Made by a program: the position numbers and the translations under genes | Part shown: positions 1-12,184 of the stretch, in pieces | How the letters are laid out: the number at the start of each line of letters is the position of its first letter | Numbering within the stretch: the stretch's first letter is position 1 | Notes under the pieces: generated by a model | Told to the model about the DNA's origin: nothing | The model's database searches: none | The model's input: only the letters and a program-made list of their open reading frames with translations | DNA from: Ciborinia camelliae | Taxonomy: Eukaryota > Ascomycota > Leotiomycetes > Helotiales > Sclerotiniaceae | Length of the DNA: 64,000 nt | Assembly: GCA_025890175.1 (NCBI GenBank) | Contig: JANPYM010000006.1 | Span: 2,182,565-2,246,564, forward strand | Direction of reading: 5' to 3'

Positions 1-690
1 GTATATATTATAAGCATATCTTACATATGATACTTAATATACTTATCAACATACTTAACATACCTACTTACATAACATCCTCAGCTATTCTCAACAACAA
101 TTCATGGTCATGGGAGGGGCTTTATACGGGAATGGGGGGTGAGGAGTGACTCTTACACTTTGACTTTTACTTGAGTCATCTGAGAATCCATATTATTATA
201 TTCAAGGACTGTATGAAGAAAGATCCGAAAATTGGTCATGTACATCTTAATTTCGTTACTTATATAAAATCAATTTGATATTGTCTGGTCTGGCTCTCAT
301 GTCCCATTGCCTTATTTACAACGCCCGCCCATACGTACCTTATTGCTTCCATGTCAGGCATTCATTACATTGGGCCGCACAAATCCGGTTTCGAGGAGGT
401 TCCGGGGTCATATTACGAGATGTGATGAGTAACCATTTTTCAGATGGATGGTGTTACTCAAAACCCTAGACGAATTGGAGGCTTCCTACATTTCGCGTAT
501 ACCTGCATTGCCAGCTTGCAGTAGTGTTCTGCTATCCGACGTTCGCAAGAGGTCAGGCTCGCAGCTGATTTTAGGAGATCACCCCATTCGCCCCTTTCTG
601 TCACATTCTCTAAATGGCTTGTAACAAATGATCAAGCCGATGTTCCATCCTAATTCGTAGAGTTGATAGATTCGCATTTGTTGAACATGG

Positions 691-724
<34 letters not shown>

Positions 725-747
725 GAAGTATGGCCATAATCCATCTG
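1..747. other. Intergenic, no gene seen
   Basis: AT-rich sequence downstream of the RabGAP stop codon. Short ORFs here have no recognisable domain and look random. The only structured element is a GAT/TGA trinucleotide run just before the gene end, listed separately. Confidence 0.6.
689..723. repeat. (TGA)n trinucleotide microsatellite
   Basis: About 11 uninterrupted TGA units lie about 25 bases beyond the stop codon of the minus-strand RabGAP gene, so probably in its 3' UTR. On the minus strand the repeat opens a short ORF with a run of histidines; this is a by-product of CAT repeats, not a protein. Confidence 0.9.
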
Positions 748-3351
748 TTACTCTCCTGTATCTTCATCCGCTTGTTTTTCTTTCATAAGTTTCAATGTTT
801 CTAGCTTGAAGGCTTCTTCAGCATTGGGTAAAGGAGATTTTGGAATTGGAAGTTGGAAGTCACCATCATCTTCACCAAATAGAAACGCTGCCTTTTCTCG
901 ACCAGCGCCGGACGTTGGCCGCTTTCCAGATCTTAAAAATGGAGAAGAAGTCTTTGGAGGTGATGATTTAGTAGTGGGGCTAGATGCTTGATCTGGTTCT
1001 AGCATCCAAGAGAACGATGATTGAGCAATGGAAGATCTGGTCGGAATTGGCGCTTGGGGTCGCTCAGGTATTACAGACTTCACCTCATCCCTTTCTGTAT
1101 AGGGCACGATATATATAGATGGTTCAGCGGAGAAGATTTCGCTTGCTTCCGTTGGAGTTTGACTGATATCAGGCGTTGATATAGACGGCTTAACTGGGTC
1201 ATCTGCCTCCTTTACCAGAGCGTTTCCCGAACCTGAAGGTATGCTAGAGAGTTCTGATAAAGGTGTCTGCAAACTATCTGAAATTGGCGGTAATAGAACT
1301 TTCGGTATATCTGCTTCTGCCATGGCATGTTCAGTTCCGCCATCGATATTTGGGGACGGAATTGGAAGGGGCATGGTAGAGTCTTCCAAGTATACTTTGA
1401 CGAAATCAACTTTCGCGATGGCTATGTCCATTGCCTCGATGTACTTCTCCCGATCGCTTTCTTGTGACAGAGAAACAGATCTCAGATCTTTCATTGCGTG
1501 ATCAAGCATGACAGCTAATTGCCTATTTCTCTCGTTCATTGTTGCCATGACAGCCGTTGAGGCAGGCACTACATGCCCGTCGTCAAGCGACCACCGTGAA
1601 GCACCAGTAGTCTTTCTAGAACTACTACTTCGTGGAGTTTGTAGGCCTTGCATGTTCTTCTTCACCTCTTCCATTGCATCACGTAGAGCTTGATTAATAC
1701 CGAGTCGCTCTCCCCTATTATACACACCTTTTGCGGCACCCGCAGCGCCATGAATCAATGCCTCAACCCCTCCTTGTTGCTGCAAAAACCGAGCAGGGGT
1801 AGTCAGTGACGATCTATTCCGTATGAGTTGTCTGGGGCTAAGCCTTCCATTAAGAGGAGTGCCAGGCGGAGTCGACGATTTATCTCGTCGTGGGGATTTC
1901 CCACTATATTTATGGATGATCTTAGACCCTCCTGTGACGTTGAAATTATCTCGTAGGAAAACGGCATCATCGACGATTGTTTGAGGATTTGGAGGGCTGT
2001 CATATTTGAGTAATAACATGAGGGCCAGAGAGTAATTAGATTCCATTACTAATTTATCAAATTAGCCAGGTATACCAAAAATTAGAAACTGTATTTGCAT
2101 ACGTTGCCAACGAATTCGAAGTAGCATTGCCACACAGATGAGATCAACGAGGTCTAATTCTGGATCTTCCGCGAAAAGAGTATCCCATACTTCTAATAGA
2201 TTATCAAAGGGAAACTCTCGTCCAAAGAGTAATCTAATCCAACGTCTATATGATCCGTCAATAAAGGAACAGTCAATTAAATGGAGAAATCTTCATGCTC
2301 ACATTAAAAATATCTGTGGCAATATCTCAATGTCTGTAAGGTGTTTGGCTAGCTGTGGGTCTACACTAGCTAAGTATACTTCATGGATTCGCTTACTCCT
2401 TTCAACTATAGGAGAGGCCCCGTTCTGAGGTGTTCCAATGCCATTTGGAGGTGTCTTTTGAGCTGGATCACCCAGTTCATAAAATGACTTGGCCGATCTC
2501 ATTACTAGGGATAAGAGAGTGAAGGCATCATGCTCGATGAAACTACGATCCAAGCATAGCTTCATGATCGAGTCTGATGAGTATGTTCCTAATTGGATTG
2601 TGTCACCATTTATGTCTCCGGGGTCAATAGAATCTCGCTCCACTACCCATAGAATGGGAGCCAGTATCTCATGCATGCCCTGTCGATAACCTACATCCTG
2701 ATTTATCTTGCAAAAAATAAATAAAATGTCCAACATAAATCGTTGAGTATCGGCTTGACGAAAGTATGGTTCTTCTGGCATGCATCTTTCGATATCCTGG
2801 AATATCTCGGCACGAATTTCTTCATCTTTCCGAAGGGTATTCCATGGTGACTTGGGTCTCTCAGCATACTGGACTTGGACAAGATTACCGAACTAAGTGG
2901 ATGCGAGAGTAGAAGAACTCACGTGCTTATCATCATCCAGAGGATCTAATGAAGATCCTAAATCATTTGGATGTTCGATAAATCTCAAAAAATGTTCTCT
3001 TAAAGAGGTATAAGCACTTCGTGAATCCTCAAGTCCTCGTACCCAGCTAGTGATCTCTGTACTTTGAAACAATAAAAATGTCTATAACGATGTTACTCAA
3101 AGGTTGGAAAGTTACATGGCGTTGAGCTGAGACATACCTTCCAACAAATGGATCTTAAACCACCTTGACAAGGACTATCTTCTCCATCGAGTCTCACTGA
3201 TTGCTTGAGTTCGGCCAAGCTTGAAGCGGAATTTATTGTCACCTGCCATTTCGCTCTTTTATCACTCTTTTGTTAGAATGATGGTGTAAAACGAGTAGAA
3301 AATGATAGGTTTTAAGAACTCTTACCTCGCATCTTCAAGAGATCTCATCAT
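748..3351 (-). CDS. TBC-domain Rab GTPase-activating protein (TBC1D5-like)
   Basis: Six exons read on the minus strand: 3351-3326, 3255-3138, 3081-2923, 2892-2303, 2245-2103 and 2048-748, joining in frame to 778 aa. The TBC domain fills roughly residues 40-370. Both catalytic fingers are visible: the arginine finger in QDIERC (R137) and the glutamine finger in GYRQG (Q172). The C-terminal ~430 residues are Ser/Pro-rich and probably disordered. The N-terminus starting MMRSLEDAR and the split TBC domain resemble human TBC1D5, a Rab7 GAP that works with retromer on endosomes; TBC proteins accelerate GTP hydrolysis by Rabs. Either of two adjacent ATGs (3351 or 3348) could be the start. Divergent from the next gene across about 790 bases. 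The TBC assignment is firm. The TBC1D5 subfamily is inferred from the N-terminus and from the domain order. Confidence 0.88.
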
Positions 3352-4142
3352 TGCAAGCAGTGAGGTATGATATGGTATGATGTGGTATGGTATAGTTATG
3401 ATGGATTTCCGAAAAGGGAGGTTGATGGCGATCCTATCTCTACCTCGACCTCGACCTCTCCGGATTATGGATAGGTGGGGGCAGGGGACCGGACGGGTAT
3501 ATTTTGAGGATGGGTTGAGGCTGAGCTGAGGCTGAGCTGAGCCTTGTTGTTGTACAACCTTGGGTTTCAAGTCATGTTCGTCTAGCGTCAATTTCAAACA
3601 ATATGAGCCAATCAAATTCTATCAAATTCTCGATGGCCCTTTCTCAGCCTTCTTTTCTCTTCCAGTTCTCAGCCTCGTATTATTCTAACACCCAAAATAG
3701 ACACCTCCCTACCTAGGTAGGTAATTACAGTAATATATTTCATATCCCTCGCCCAATCAACATCTTCTTGATGGCACTCCAACAGTTAGTTGCTCTTTGC
3801 AACTCGCATTCATTCTCTTCATACGAGTACAAATTATCCGCATAAAAAACTTATACATAAGTAAGTTGGTTATTTTATTTCACCTGTGCAAGTGGAGTTT
3901 GTGAATAAAGAAATATATATGAGATCCGTTATTTTGTTCTGGACCAATTCATCAGTAGAATCTCGGAATCCATTCTACCTCGACATTCAGATAGATTACA
4001 TACAGTATCATCTATCGAACACCGATATATAACTCCCGAGCAGACAATCAGGTTGAATACCGAATCCTCGAGAGCACGATACCCATGAAGTAGATAAAGC
4101 CATAGGAACTCGAGTTTACCACAAATTACCCCTTCAACCATC
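3352..4142. promoter_or_regulatory. Divergent intergenic region between RabGAP and WGDF-motif gene
   Basis: The only space available for both promoters. It holds a short GAGCTGAGGCT tandem near 3517-3540 and a palindromic TACCTAGGTA element near 3710-3721. I could not identify a specific transcription-factor site. Pyrimidine-rich stretches occur around 3630-3670. Confidence 0.5.
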
Positions 4143-5852
4143 ATGTCTTCCGATCTTCTCGCTGAGTTCGATACATTTTATAAATCACCTAAAGATCCTC
4201 AACCGCAAGCTAGCAAGGGTTTCTCTTTTTTTGACGGCACAACCTCTAGTAGCCAGTCGGGGCGGGCACAGGGAAAACATTCACCAGCGCAAAGTACGAA
4301 GCAAGATGATGATATATGGGGGGATCTGAACAGCTTCACGAGTCCTATGACTCCAGCTCAAGGTGGAACTCCGCAAGGGAATTTATGGGGTTCTTTTGGC
4401 ATAACAGCTACACCCCCGAGACCAACCACCAACGTAGCAACCCCGAATATCCAGGGAGGAAATATATTCACAAATGATACTACTCAACCAAACCCTAGAA
4501 TAGTGCGCAGATCAAGCCTTGATCTTTTCAACAATTATGTCCATGATATGCCAGAGCCTCGGACTACATCGAACAATCATATGAGTTATTCAGATCCTCG
4601 ACCAGCGCTATCACCTAAGGGTTCTTCAGGCGGGGAAATTCTGTTTGATGCGGACGAGGAGGTGGACGAAGATGATGAATTCGGAGATTTTGAGAGTGTT
4701 AATCCTTCTGTGTCACAACCTCCACCTCCTCCACGGCCTCTCGATGACGCTTTTGATTCAATGACTATCAAAACACAACTATCCAAGAGCCCTCCTAGCC
4801 TCATGCCAACATCACCGAATCTCAAGACTCCATTACCATACCCACAAGCACCCAAATCGCCATCATTTCAGCAAAGAAACCCATTCCCAAGGGTTGGTCT
4901 TGCTACCCAGCAAGTCAAACAAGTCGCCAAAACCAAGAATGAAGATAAACCAAAATCTGCTTCTCCTTTAACCGCTTGGCCATCCTATGACGAGAAACCC
5001 CCCAAATCAGCACCCTACATTGACTCACCTGCTGTACCTGCTATTGTCGAAGATATAGATGATGATTGGGGCGATTTTTCTGATCTTCCGGCCGAATCCC
5101 CAGCAATAATTAACACGAAACCTTCTGGAATGGTAGCCGATGCCTGGGCTTGGGATGCCGTCGATAAAGTCACCGAACCTACTCTAGTGGAAGCCAGTCT
5201 CCCACCTCCCACCAATATCCCCCCTCCATCCATCCTTTTGACTCTTTTCCCCCAACTCTTCGACCTCCCTCAATCTTCACTCTTCAAAGCCGTAGCCAAC
5301 CAACCCTTCTCCCTAAAGAATCGCATCATGTCTGACCCCTCCACCATCAGCTTTCTCCGAGCCTACCTTCTTATCGCTACAGTTGCAGCACACGTTATTG
5401 CGGGTCGTAAATTCCGTTGGAAGCGCGATACTCATCTCTCACAGGGCATGAGTATTGGCCCTGCTGGCGGAAAAGGTGGCATGAAACTAACTGGCGTCGA
5501 TAAAGCAGAAATATCTCGTGAAGATCGTGAGGCTGCTGAGACGACCCGTGTATGGAAAGAACAATTAGGTCGACTTCGCTCAGCTGTAGCTGTTGCTAAC
5601 ACAAGTCTTAAAGATGTATCAAAACATTTGACAATCCCGGAGATAGGGGATACCATGCTTGTAAAAAATCAAGATGGGGGTTTAACAGCACCGAAAGCGT
5701 GTGTAATTTGTGGGTTAAAGAGGGAAGAGAGGGTCGCAAAGGTGGATGTAAAGGTTGAGGATAGTTTTGGGGAATGGTGGATTGAGCATTGGGGACATAG
5801 ATTGTGTAGGAATTTTTGGCAGGAACATGAGGGGAGGTTGAAATTCAGATGA
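4143..5852 (+). CDS. Conserved fungal protein with repeated WGDF/FGDF motifs and CxxC...HxxC tail
   Basis: Single-exon gene of 569 aa. The first ATG lies in good context (ACCATCATG). Residues 1-350 are low-complexity and probably disordered. They carry three acidic-aromatic motifs: DDDIWGDL near 55-62, DDEFGDF at 177-183 and DDDWGDF at 306-312. A compact C-terminal region (about 360-569) ends with C520-x2-C523 and H552-x2-C555, which could bind a metal. Fungal homologues are, as I recall, often labelled Ppk6-type kinase, but I see no kinase motifs (no glycine loop, HRD or DFG), so that label looks wrong. The acidic-aromatic motifs resemble the short peptides in aftiphilin-type adaptors that bind clathrin-adaptor ear domains. 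A trafficking role is therefore possible but is inference only. Confidence 0.85.
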   Translation: MSSDLLAEFDTFYKSPKDPQPQASKGFSFFDGTTSSSQSGRAQGKHSPAQSTKQDDDIWGDLNSFTSPMTPAQGGTPQGNLWGSFGITATPPRPTTNVATPNIQGGNIFTNDTTQPNPRIVRRSSLDLFNNYVHDMPEPRTTSNNHMSYSDPRPALSPKGSSGGEILFDADEEVDEDDEFGDFESVNPSVSQPPPPPRPLDDAFDSMTIKTQLSKSPPSLMPTSPNLKTPLPYPQAPKSPSFQQRNPFPRVGLATQQVKQVAKTKNEDKPKSASPLTAWPSYDEKPPKSAPYIDSPAVPAIVEDIDDDWGDFSDLPAESPAIINTKPSGMVADAWAWDAVDKVTEPTLVEASLPPPTNIPPPSILLTLFPQLFDLPQSSLFKAVANQPFSLKNRIMSDPSTISFLRAYLLIATVAAHVIAGRKFRWKRDTHLSQGMSIGPAGGKGGMKLTGVDKAEISREDREAAETTRVWKEQLGRLRSAVAVANTSLKDVSKHLTIPEIGDTMLVKNQDGGLTAPKACVICGLKREERVAKVDVKVEDSFGEWWIEHWGHRLCRNFWQEHEGRLKFR

Positions 5853-6078
5853 GGCATATCACCAGAGTTTACATGATTCACACATAGATTCAAGGAAAAC
5901 TTATATTATTCAAAAATGCAAAAATTATTCTATTATTTACCATCTCATACCACATAGCAACATAGCACAAGATATCAAAATGGGGGCGTCTTCATACATC
6001 AAGACCTGTCTGGTGTATCGTATCTACAGAAGATCCCTTTCGCTTGACTCATACTCTTTCTATTCATCCTCCATCTTC

Positions 6079-6276
6079 TTATTCGCACAAACTTCTAACT
6101 CGCTTGGCAGCCAGCTCAGCTTTCTCCTTACACGCAGAACACCATTCCCGGATCATCTCCACTTGGATGGTGGGTGTGATACAGGCAAGACCGAGTTTAA
6201 CGGCCAAACACTTGCTTTTGAGGGAGGTGTGTGAGGGGTGGCTGCAAGCGTATTGCACGGAGATGTAGTTGCACAT
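6079..6276 (-). CDS. Small cysteine-rich protein, unknown function
   Basis: 65-aa ORF with seven cysteines (positions 2, 11, 23, 32, 46, 49, 64), including a CxxC near the C-terminus. Its ATG has a favourable context (CAAAAATG). It has no signal peptide or membrane segment, so it is not an obvious secreted effector. The MC-x8-C-x-H pattern at the start resembles small intracellular Cys/His proteins common in Leotiomycetes, though I cannot name the family. It lies convergent to the WGDF-motif gene, about 230 bases beyond its stop. It could be a chance ORF; the composition, start context and evenly spaced Cys make it more likely real than the other short ORFs around it. Confidence 0.5.
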   Translation of the reverse strand: MCNYISVQYACSHPSHTSLKSKCLAVKLGLACITPTIQVEMIREWCSACKEKAELAAKRVRSLCE

Positions 6277-8178
6277 TTTTGTTTCTGGGGGTTAGATTTT
6301 TTGGAGTTGGGTTGGGTTTGTGAGTTTCTAGGTGGGTGATGTGGATTGGAATTGCAATGGGAATTGGAATGGGGTCAATGGATAGGGAAGAGAGTGAGGA
6401 GGAGGTAGGAAGGAGAGTTCATATAGAAGATACGGAGGTATTGTTCTAGATGGTATAAACAAGTATTGATAAAACATTGTATTACCCGACAATGGGATTG
6501 TATTTTCGAACAAAGACTTCTTGTGAGTGTGGTCACATTGTTTGCGTATTCTTTGTGTCTATTTTCGTCTGGGTGTCTCAGACAAGACTTCTTGCTCTGT
6601 TCAACATCTAAGCTGGAGGAGGGGAGAGAGGGATAATATGGAGAGTGGAGTAGAGAGTGAAGATATGAAGAATGGCAATGGGAGTTGAGGCTAGGCGAGA
6701 GGTGTGCCTAGATAGGGAGTGGGCTGCTAAATGTTTTCTTGTTATAAATAAAAGTTAACGTGATGACGAGATTTGGCAATCAACTGGTTTGTTTTTGTTT
6801 TGGAGTTCGCTTGGCATTTTCTGTTATACATTGTATCTATTCTAAATCATCCCATCTCATCGTTCATCTTTCTCATCCCACATTTCAAAATCATCAACAA
6901 ATCAACATGCCCTCAATTGTATTCCCAAGGGCATGATCAAAAGCTCAGGTGTCCTTTAAAGTAACAATTGGCGAGGTAGTTAAGTTACTTCCTCTGGGCT
7001 GCTCAAACCTCCCCTGCGCCAGTTCCGCAGTCCTTATTATCTGAAATAGAGTCGGCATCGGGGCTCTGAATTCGACTTTCCAGAACCAACCACACATCTG
7101 GAAACCCTGGAGACCCTTCAACATACGGACAATAGCTTGGCGGCTGCAGGGCGTCTGGCGGACTCAAATCATTCGAGATGATATCTGAGAGCAGATCTAC
7201 TAACGAACAAGCAGCTAATAATTTATAGAATTTTTTTAGTTACCCTTCTATCTAGCGATTCTACCAAGTGACCTACAAGACCTCTCCTCTCCTCTCCTCT
7301 GGCCCAGAAAGGAAAGTTACAACATAGTGCTGCAGGTGGGGGATGTATAACGTATCAATACAATCGACCAAAAAGCTTTCTCTCTCGGCTGTAACGCAGG
7401 GTTCTTGATGCCGCGATATTCGCAACATTCAAAAAAGGTAAGACAGCATTGATGCCCCTGCATATTTACCAGCGGCTCGGTTCATCGGTATCCAAAGCAT
7501 TGAGTCGAGCCGGAAGTTTGGAATACGTTACAGCACAGCCAGAAGGAAGCGTGATTTTGTAATTAAGAAGCTGCATAACTTGAGAACATCAATTTGGATC
7601 AAAAAGAAGTGCCACTGGGCTGAATAATTGGTTCACGACCAGAGTTTCATCTCATCTCATCTCATCCTGCACCCTGTTGAGCTAAGAATACAATCAACAT
7701 CATCATCATTCATATACAATACATCTTATCCTCATCGACCCGTTCAAATCAAGTGAAGTCGTCACTTTCCAACCCCTACCTCCATCCATACCAACCCGCC
7801 CTTATATCTCCAGGTCCATTTCCATTTCCTTCCCCTTTTTCCATTGGTGATGCGCCTTAAATCCCCATCATTTCCCCAAAAAGCGCGCAATAAAACAACC
7901 CAATATGACGCGCACGCAATTCCTCAATGTGATATCGATTCAGATATCGCTAATAAATCAAACCCCTGAACTTTGCCTTCCTTTCCATAAAGGGGGTATC
8001 TCTTTTTCATGACATCATGAAATCTAGGCATTTCTTCTCTTTCTTGTATTTCTTCATTTGTTTCAATTGAGCAGAAATCTCTTGCGTCCTCTATCCTCCA
8101 TATCTGGTTTTGTTATAACCTGTTGATATAAATATGGCTTATAATCCTCGCCAATAGCCCGACATGAAAGCAGGCCAT
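6277..8178. other. Intergenic, no gene seen
   Basis: About 1.9 kb between the small Cys-rich ORF and the 3' end of the PAS kinase gene. It holds short CTCTC and CATCT tandems (for example near 7285-7302 and 7650-7668). The end nearest 8178 probably includes the kinase 3' UTR. No ORF here has recognisable protein features. Confidence 0.55.
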
Positions 8179-11100
8179 CTACTCGTCGCTCTCTGCATCC
8201 ACACACCAAGGGTGTTCCATCACTTGTTCGATGGTTAATCTCAAATCGACGTCCCGATTTAGCATACCTCGGATAAGGTCGATACTTTCTTCGCTCATGA
8301 CATAAGGTACCCTAAGATCACGGTCCATGATCTCATCGATGCTATAGAACGGATTTTCTTTGTACACTATGGTGTAAAGAAGGATACCAAGAGCCCAAAC
8401 ATCTTGTGGTTTTCCTGGATATGGTTTGCCGGAGAGTACCTCGGGTGCAGCATAATCTGTGATAAAATTAGCGATAATCTTAGGCATGTAAATGAGATGA
8501 GGTTACCAATAGTTCCCACGAAGACATCAAAAGGACCGCTTTTGATGTAAGCAGCACTTCCGAAATCAATGAGCTTGATATTTCCTTCGCCATTTATGAT
8601 TATGTTCTCATCTTTAATATCGCGATGTACGACAAGGGCCTTGGTATGAAGATGATGGATAGCATGAGTAACTTGCATAAAGATGCTGCGACATTCCTGT
8701 TCATCCATGGTGACGCGGAGCTCGATGTAATCGAACAAATCCATCCCCGGATATCCGTGTGGTACCATCTCTATATAATAATTAACGGAGTCCTCGAAGA
8801 AATCGGACATTTCCACGATATTGGGATGCTGAAGACCGTCCCGACGCAAATAATCGAGTACATGAATCTCTAGTGGCACCGTTCCCAGCCGACGGTCGCG
8901 AGTCCAAGTATCAACGAGAATGCGTTTTTTCGTGACATACTTGAGTATAACCTTGCTATTGCCGTTTTTCTTGTATCGAGCAAGCTTTACCTGGCCATAA
9001 GCTCCCTGGCCCATTTCTTCCAGTATTATAAAATCGTCAATGCACTTCTTAACAACAACAGGTTTAACCACTTCTGGAACAGCTGGCGTTTCTTTCTCTT
9101 GTGATTGAGACGAAGACTGATCGTGACCCGCAAGTTTGGCTGCTGTTTTCTTTGCTGCTGCCTTGAGCTGTGCTGTGAGCATAGACGCATGCGATGCTTC
9201 ATTCTTGGGCTCATCTGAATCCGACGAAGAATCCATTTTCATCGGAGCTGGAGGTCCCGTTTGGCCTGGAGAAGGTTGATGCAATGGGGTTTCGAGTCCA
9301 GATAATAAGGGAGTTGCCATACCATTAGCATGTTTTGCGGCGTGGATATTTCTTGAGTATGTGATCCACAAAGCGTAGACGAGTTCGGATTGTATTACAG
9401 GCTCCGTAGGCCCATCTTCTTCATCGCTTCTTTCTTCTATGACGTTCTCATCGTAGGCGGAGGTTTTGGGATCCGACTTCACAACCCTAAGTTGAGCATC
9501 GATCTTGATCTCCGATCCATCCCTATGCTTGGCTGGTAGTCCATTTGGCCTCAAAAAGTACGCTGATTCATCGGCCTTTCCATCCCGTAGTGCAAGCAAA
9601 TCCTGAGCCCGCCTGAAACTGTGTTCAGGAATAACAACCCCGTCAACCATATCCACACCATCTTCTTCCGTAAGAATCTTCAGCATTCTGTCAAAATTTG
9701 GTATCAAATCAGTAATCAGCCGACCGTCGGGCTTATCCTGCCCGAATAGTGCGGCGGAGAAGACGGAATTGGAACTCGTGATCTTCAAGGTTTGCGCAGA
9801 CAGAACCATGATACCAGCAATATGAGGAAAGCTAGAAACGCGGAGATCCGTGCCACCAGGGATTCTGTCGACGACTGCTGGAATGTTCACACGTCCAGAG
9901 GTACGGGCCGTGAAATATCTACGTTTACTGACTTCGGCATAATCGATTTCTCCACTTCTGCCGTCAATTCCTTGTCGTGCGAGTCTTGGTAAAAGTTTTC
10001 CAATATCCATACCCGTCCAAGGAATATCATCTCCCCAGATTGCATCGATAGATCCCGAAATATTCGTAATGGCAGCATCGTCGTCCAAACCAATTATTGC
10101 CACATCTTCATGTATTTCTTCCAAAACCCAAATTAGGCCACCTCTCTTCTCCTTCACCCACAAGCTTGCCGAACCTGTTGCGCCGTTTCGTTTTTCAATG
10201 GGTACCACATCACCACATAAAAGAACGCCCCTAGATTTATTACTTTGATGATTCAAGCCACCCTTCGCTGCTCGTGTCCTCGAAACAAGACTGGAACCTG
10301 CACCATCATCGGTTTGCGATCGACGGCTGGGTTTCTGTACTTGACGTGAATTAGGTTTACTCAGGAGGCTAGCCGTGATACCACCAGGCCGTCCAAGCAG
10401 CATTGATGCTGAATGCCCTGGTCAGTATACCAGCAATGAAATAGAGGTAATCAATTATTTGATTTAAAAAAAAGAATTATACTTACTAGTTAACGTTGGG
10501 CTCGATTGCTGACTTTGGCTCAGTGGTGATTGAGGAGTCTGTTTTCCAACTCTGTGAGAACACCATTAGTATTTAAGGAGAAAGAAACTGCGGCCAAGGC
10601 GGCTTAAGGTATAACACTTGCAGGCGCAAAACACTATAAGCTCTGAGGTGTTGAGAAAACAAACGTTGACTTACTCGGATCCGAATCTGTGCATATTTAA
10701 TTTGTCTTCTAACCATGCCCTTCTTTCTTTTTGTACAACTTCAAGGATGCCCATCTTGCGAACTTCTGCTTTGGTAACACCAAATACGAGGCAGGCAAGG
10801 TCGTTGGCGGCTAAGATAGTGTATGGCGAAGTGCTTTCGGTGGTAAAAATAGCTTGCGCAGCAGGTGTCCACCTGCTTGAATGACTGTGATTTGCCGAGC
10901 CTAATGAATGAGGTCCGAAAGTCGAAGTTCTGGTGGTTTGTGGAATTGGTGGAGAAAACATGGAATCATGAAGGGAATCGGTAGCTATATATGGTTGTGA
11001 CATAGCGTCTATTAGTTTATTCTGTAGATTCAGAGGTTCTAGATCGGTATAAGACCTCTTTAAACTTTGCCGTCTAGTAACTGGTGGGGACGTTTTTGCC

Positions 11101-12184
11101 GTCGTCTGACTCTCATTGGTGGGATTCCTAGATGAGGGCTCAGAACCCTCTAGGGCTGGTACTAGGCCATTTTTGGGTTCGACGGACTGTAAATCATCTT
11201 CGCGTAAAGTGTGCAATGACGATGGTACTTTTTTAGCGCTTGTGGGTGAAGGTGGAGAACTTTCCATCCGATCCGGGCTCTCGGAACGCATGCCGAAGCT
11301 AGTATCGAAAATATTTCGAGAGTCTTGAGTTGTTGCCGGTCCAGTGAGCGCCCCCCTTGCCTGATCGTGTCCAGTCCCAATATTGTTCGCTCCAACCAAT
11401 TTGACTTTTGCCATAAGCTCGAGCATGCCTTGCATCTCTGCGTCTCCGCCAACTCTTGCTTGAGCACTGACTATTGCCGCATTTGTTGTTCCCCAGCCCA
11501 GCTTTTGTGACATAAACTCGACTGATCTCTTCAAGACATTTTGACGATTGTGGATAAACTCATCTGATTGGTGGGCGAAAGAGAAGGAATGTAATGACTC
11601 AGATGGGAAACGAGTAAGATCTTCGGTAAAAGGCAGAGTTGGAGAGGATGGCCCAGACGGCATCGCTAGAGAGCCTGCTCGACTGGAAAAAGGAAGGGTC
11701 ATTGAACTCGATCGGGCACTTATAGATGCAGCTCTGGAGGAGCTCTCAGAAGAAGGTAGAGTTGGTGCTCGAGGAACTTGTTGTCGAATTCGTCTTAGAC
11801 CAGATGCGCCGAGTCCATGCTCATGTTCCGTCACGATGGGTGATCTAGTACTGTAGAATTATTCCGTCAGTAATCAATGTCCAACTGCTGCTAGTCCTTT
11901 CAGACAACCAAGCGCAACATCGCCTCATGACCTCGTAACATGTCTCTCTTGCACCAGATACCAAAAACTAACCTGGACATTGTATTATCGAACTCTGCCA
12001 CCGCCAGCCCTTCATCGAAAGAGAACCGTATTCTAGATTTATCCGTCCCTGTTGAAGCATGGGCGAGAAGGTTTCCAGTACTTTTATTTTTTGGTATTGA
12101 CGGGTCTGAGGGGCGCAGGGGTGAACTGCTGCCGCGATCGGGTTCCCTAGCTGTTTTCTTCTCGAAGGCTGGAGCTATGCTCAT
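8179..12184 (-). CDS. psk1: PAS-domain serine/threonine kinase (PAS kinase, Psk1-type)
   Basis: Five exons (12184-11973, 11850-10675, 10551-10487, 10417-8507, 8456-8179) join in frame to about 1213 aa. The C-terminal kinase domain (about 945-1205) has the glycine loop GQGAYGQV, the lysine in VILKY, catalytic HRDIKDEN, DFGSAAY and the YAAPEVL activation-loop end; the last intron splits GTI/DYAAPE. A PAS domain sits near 410-465 (PYTILAANDLACLVFGV) and a second PAS-like region near 555-620. N-terminal sequence is Ser/Pro-rich. This layout is that of PAS kinase, which in yeast senses nutrient state and phosphorylates enzymes of sugar storage and translation factors. Long low-complexity stretches separate the domains. 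The start at 12184 is supported by an open exon whose splice joins exactly in frame. Kinase and PAS identity are firm; the nutrient role is from the family. Confidence 0.93.

Noticed and set aside
579..767. Minus-strand ORF with a poly-His run
   Set aside because: Produced by the TGA/CAT trinucleotide repeat next to the RabGAP stop; no other protein features.
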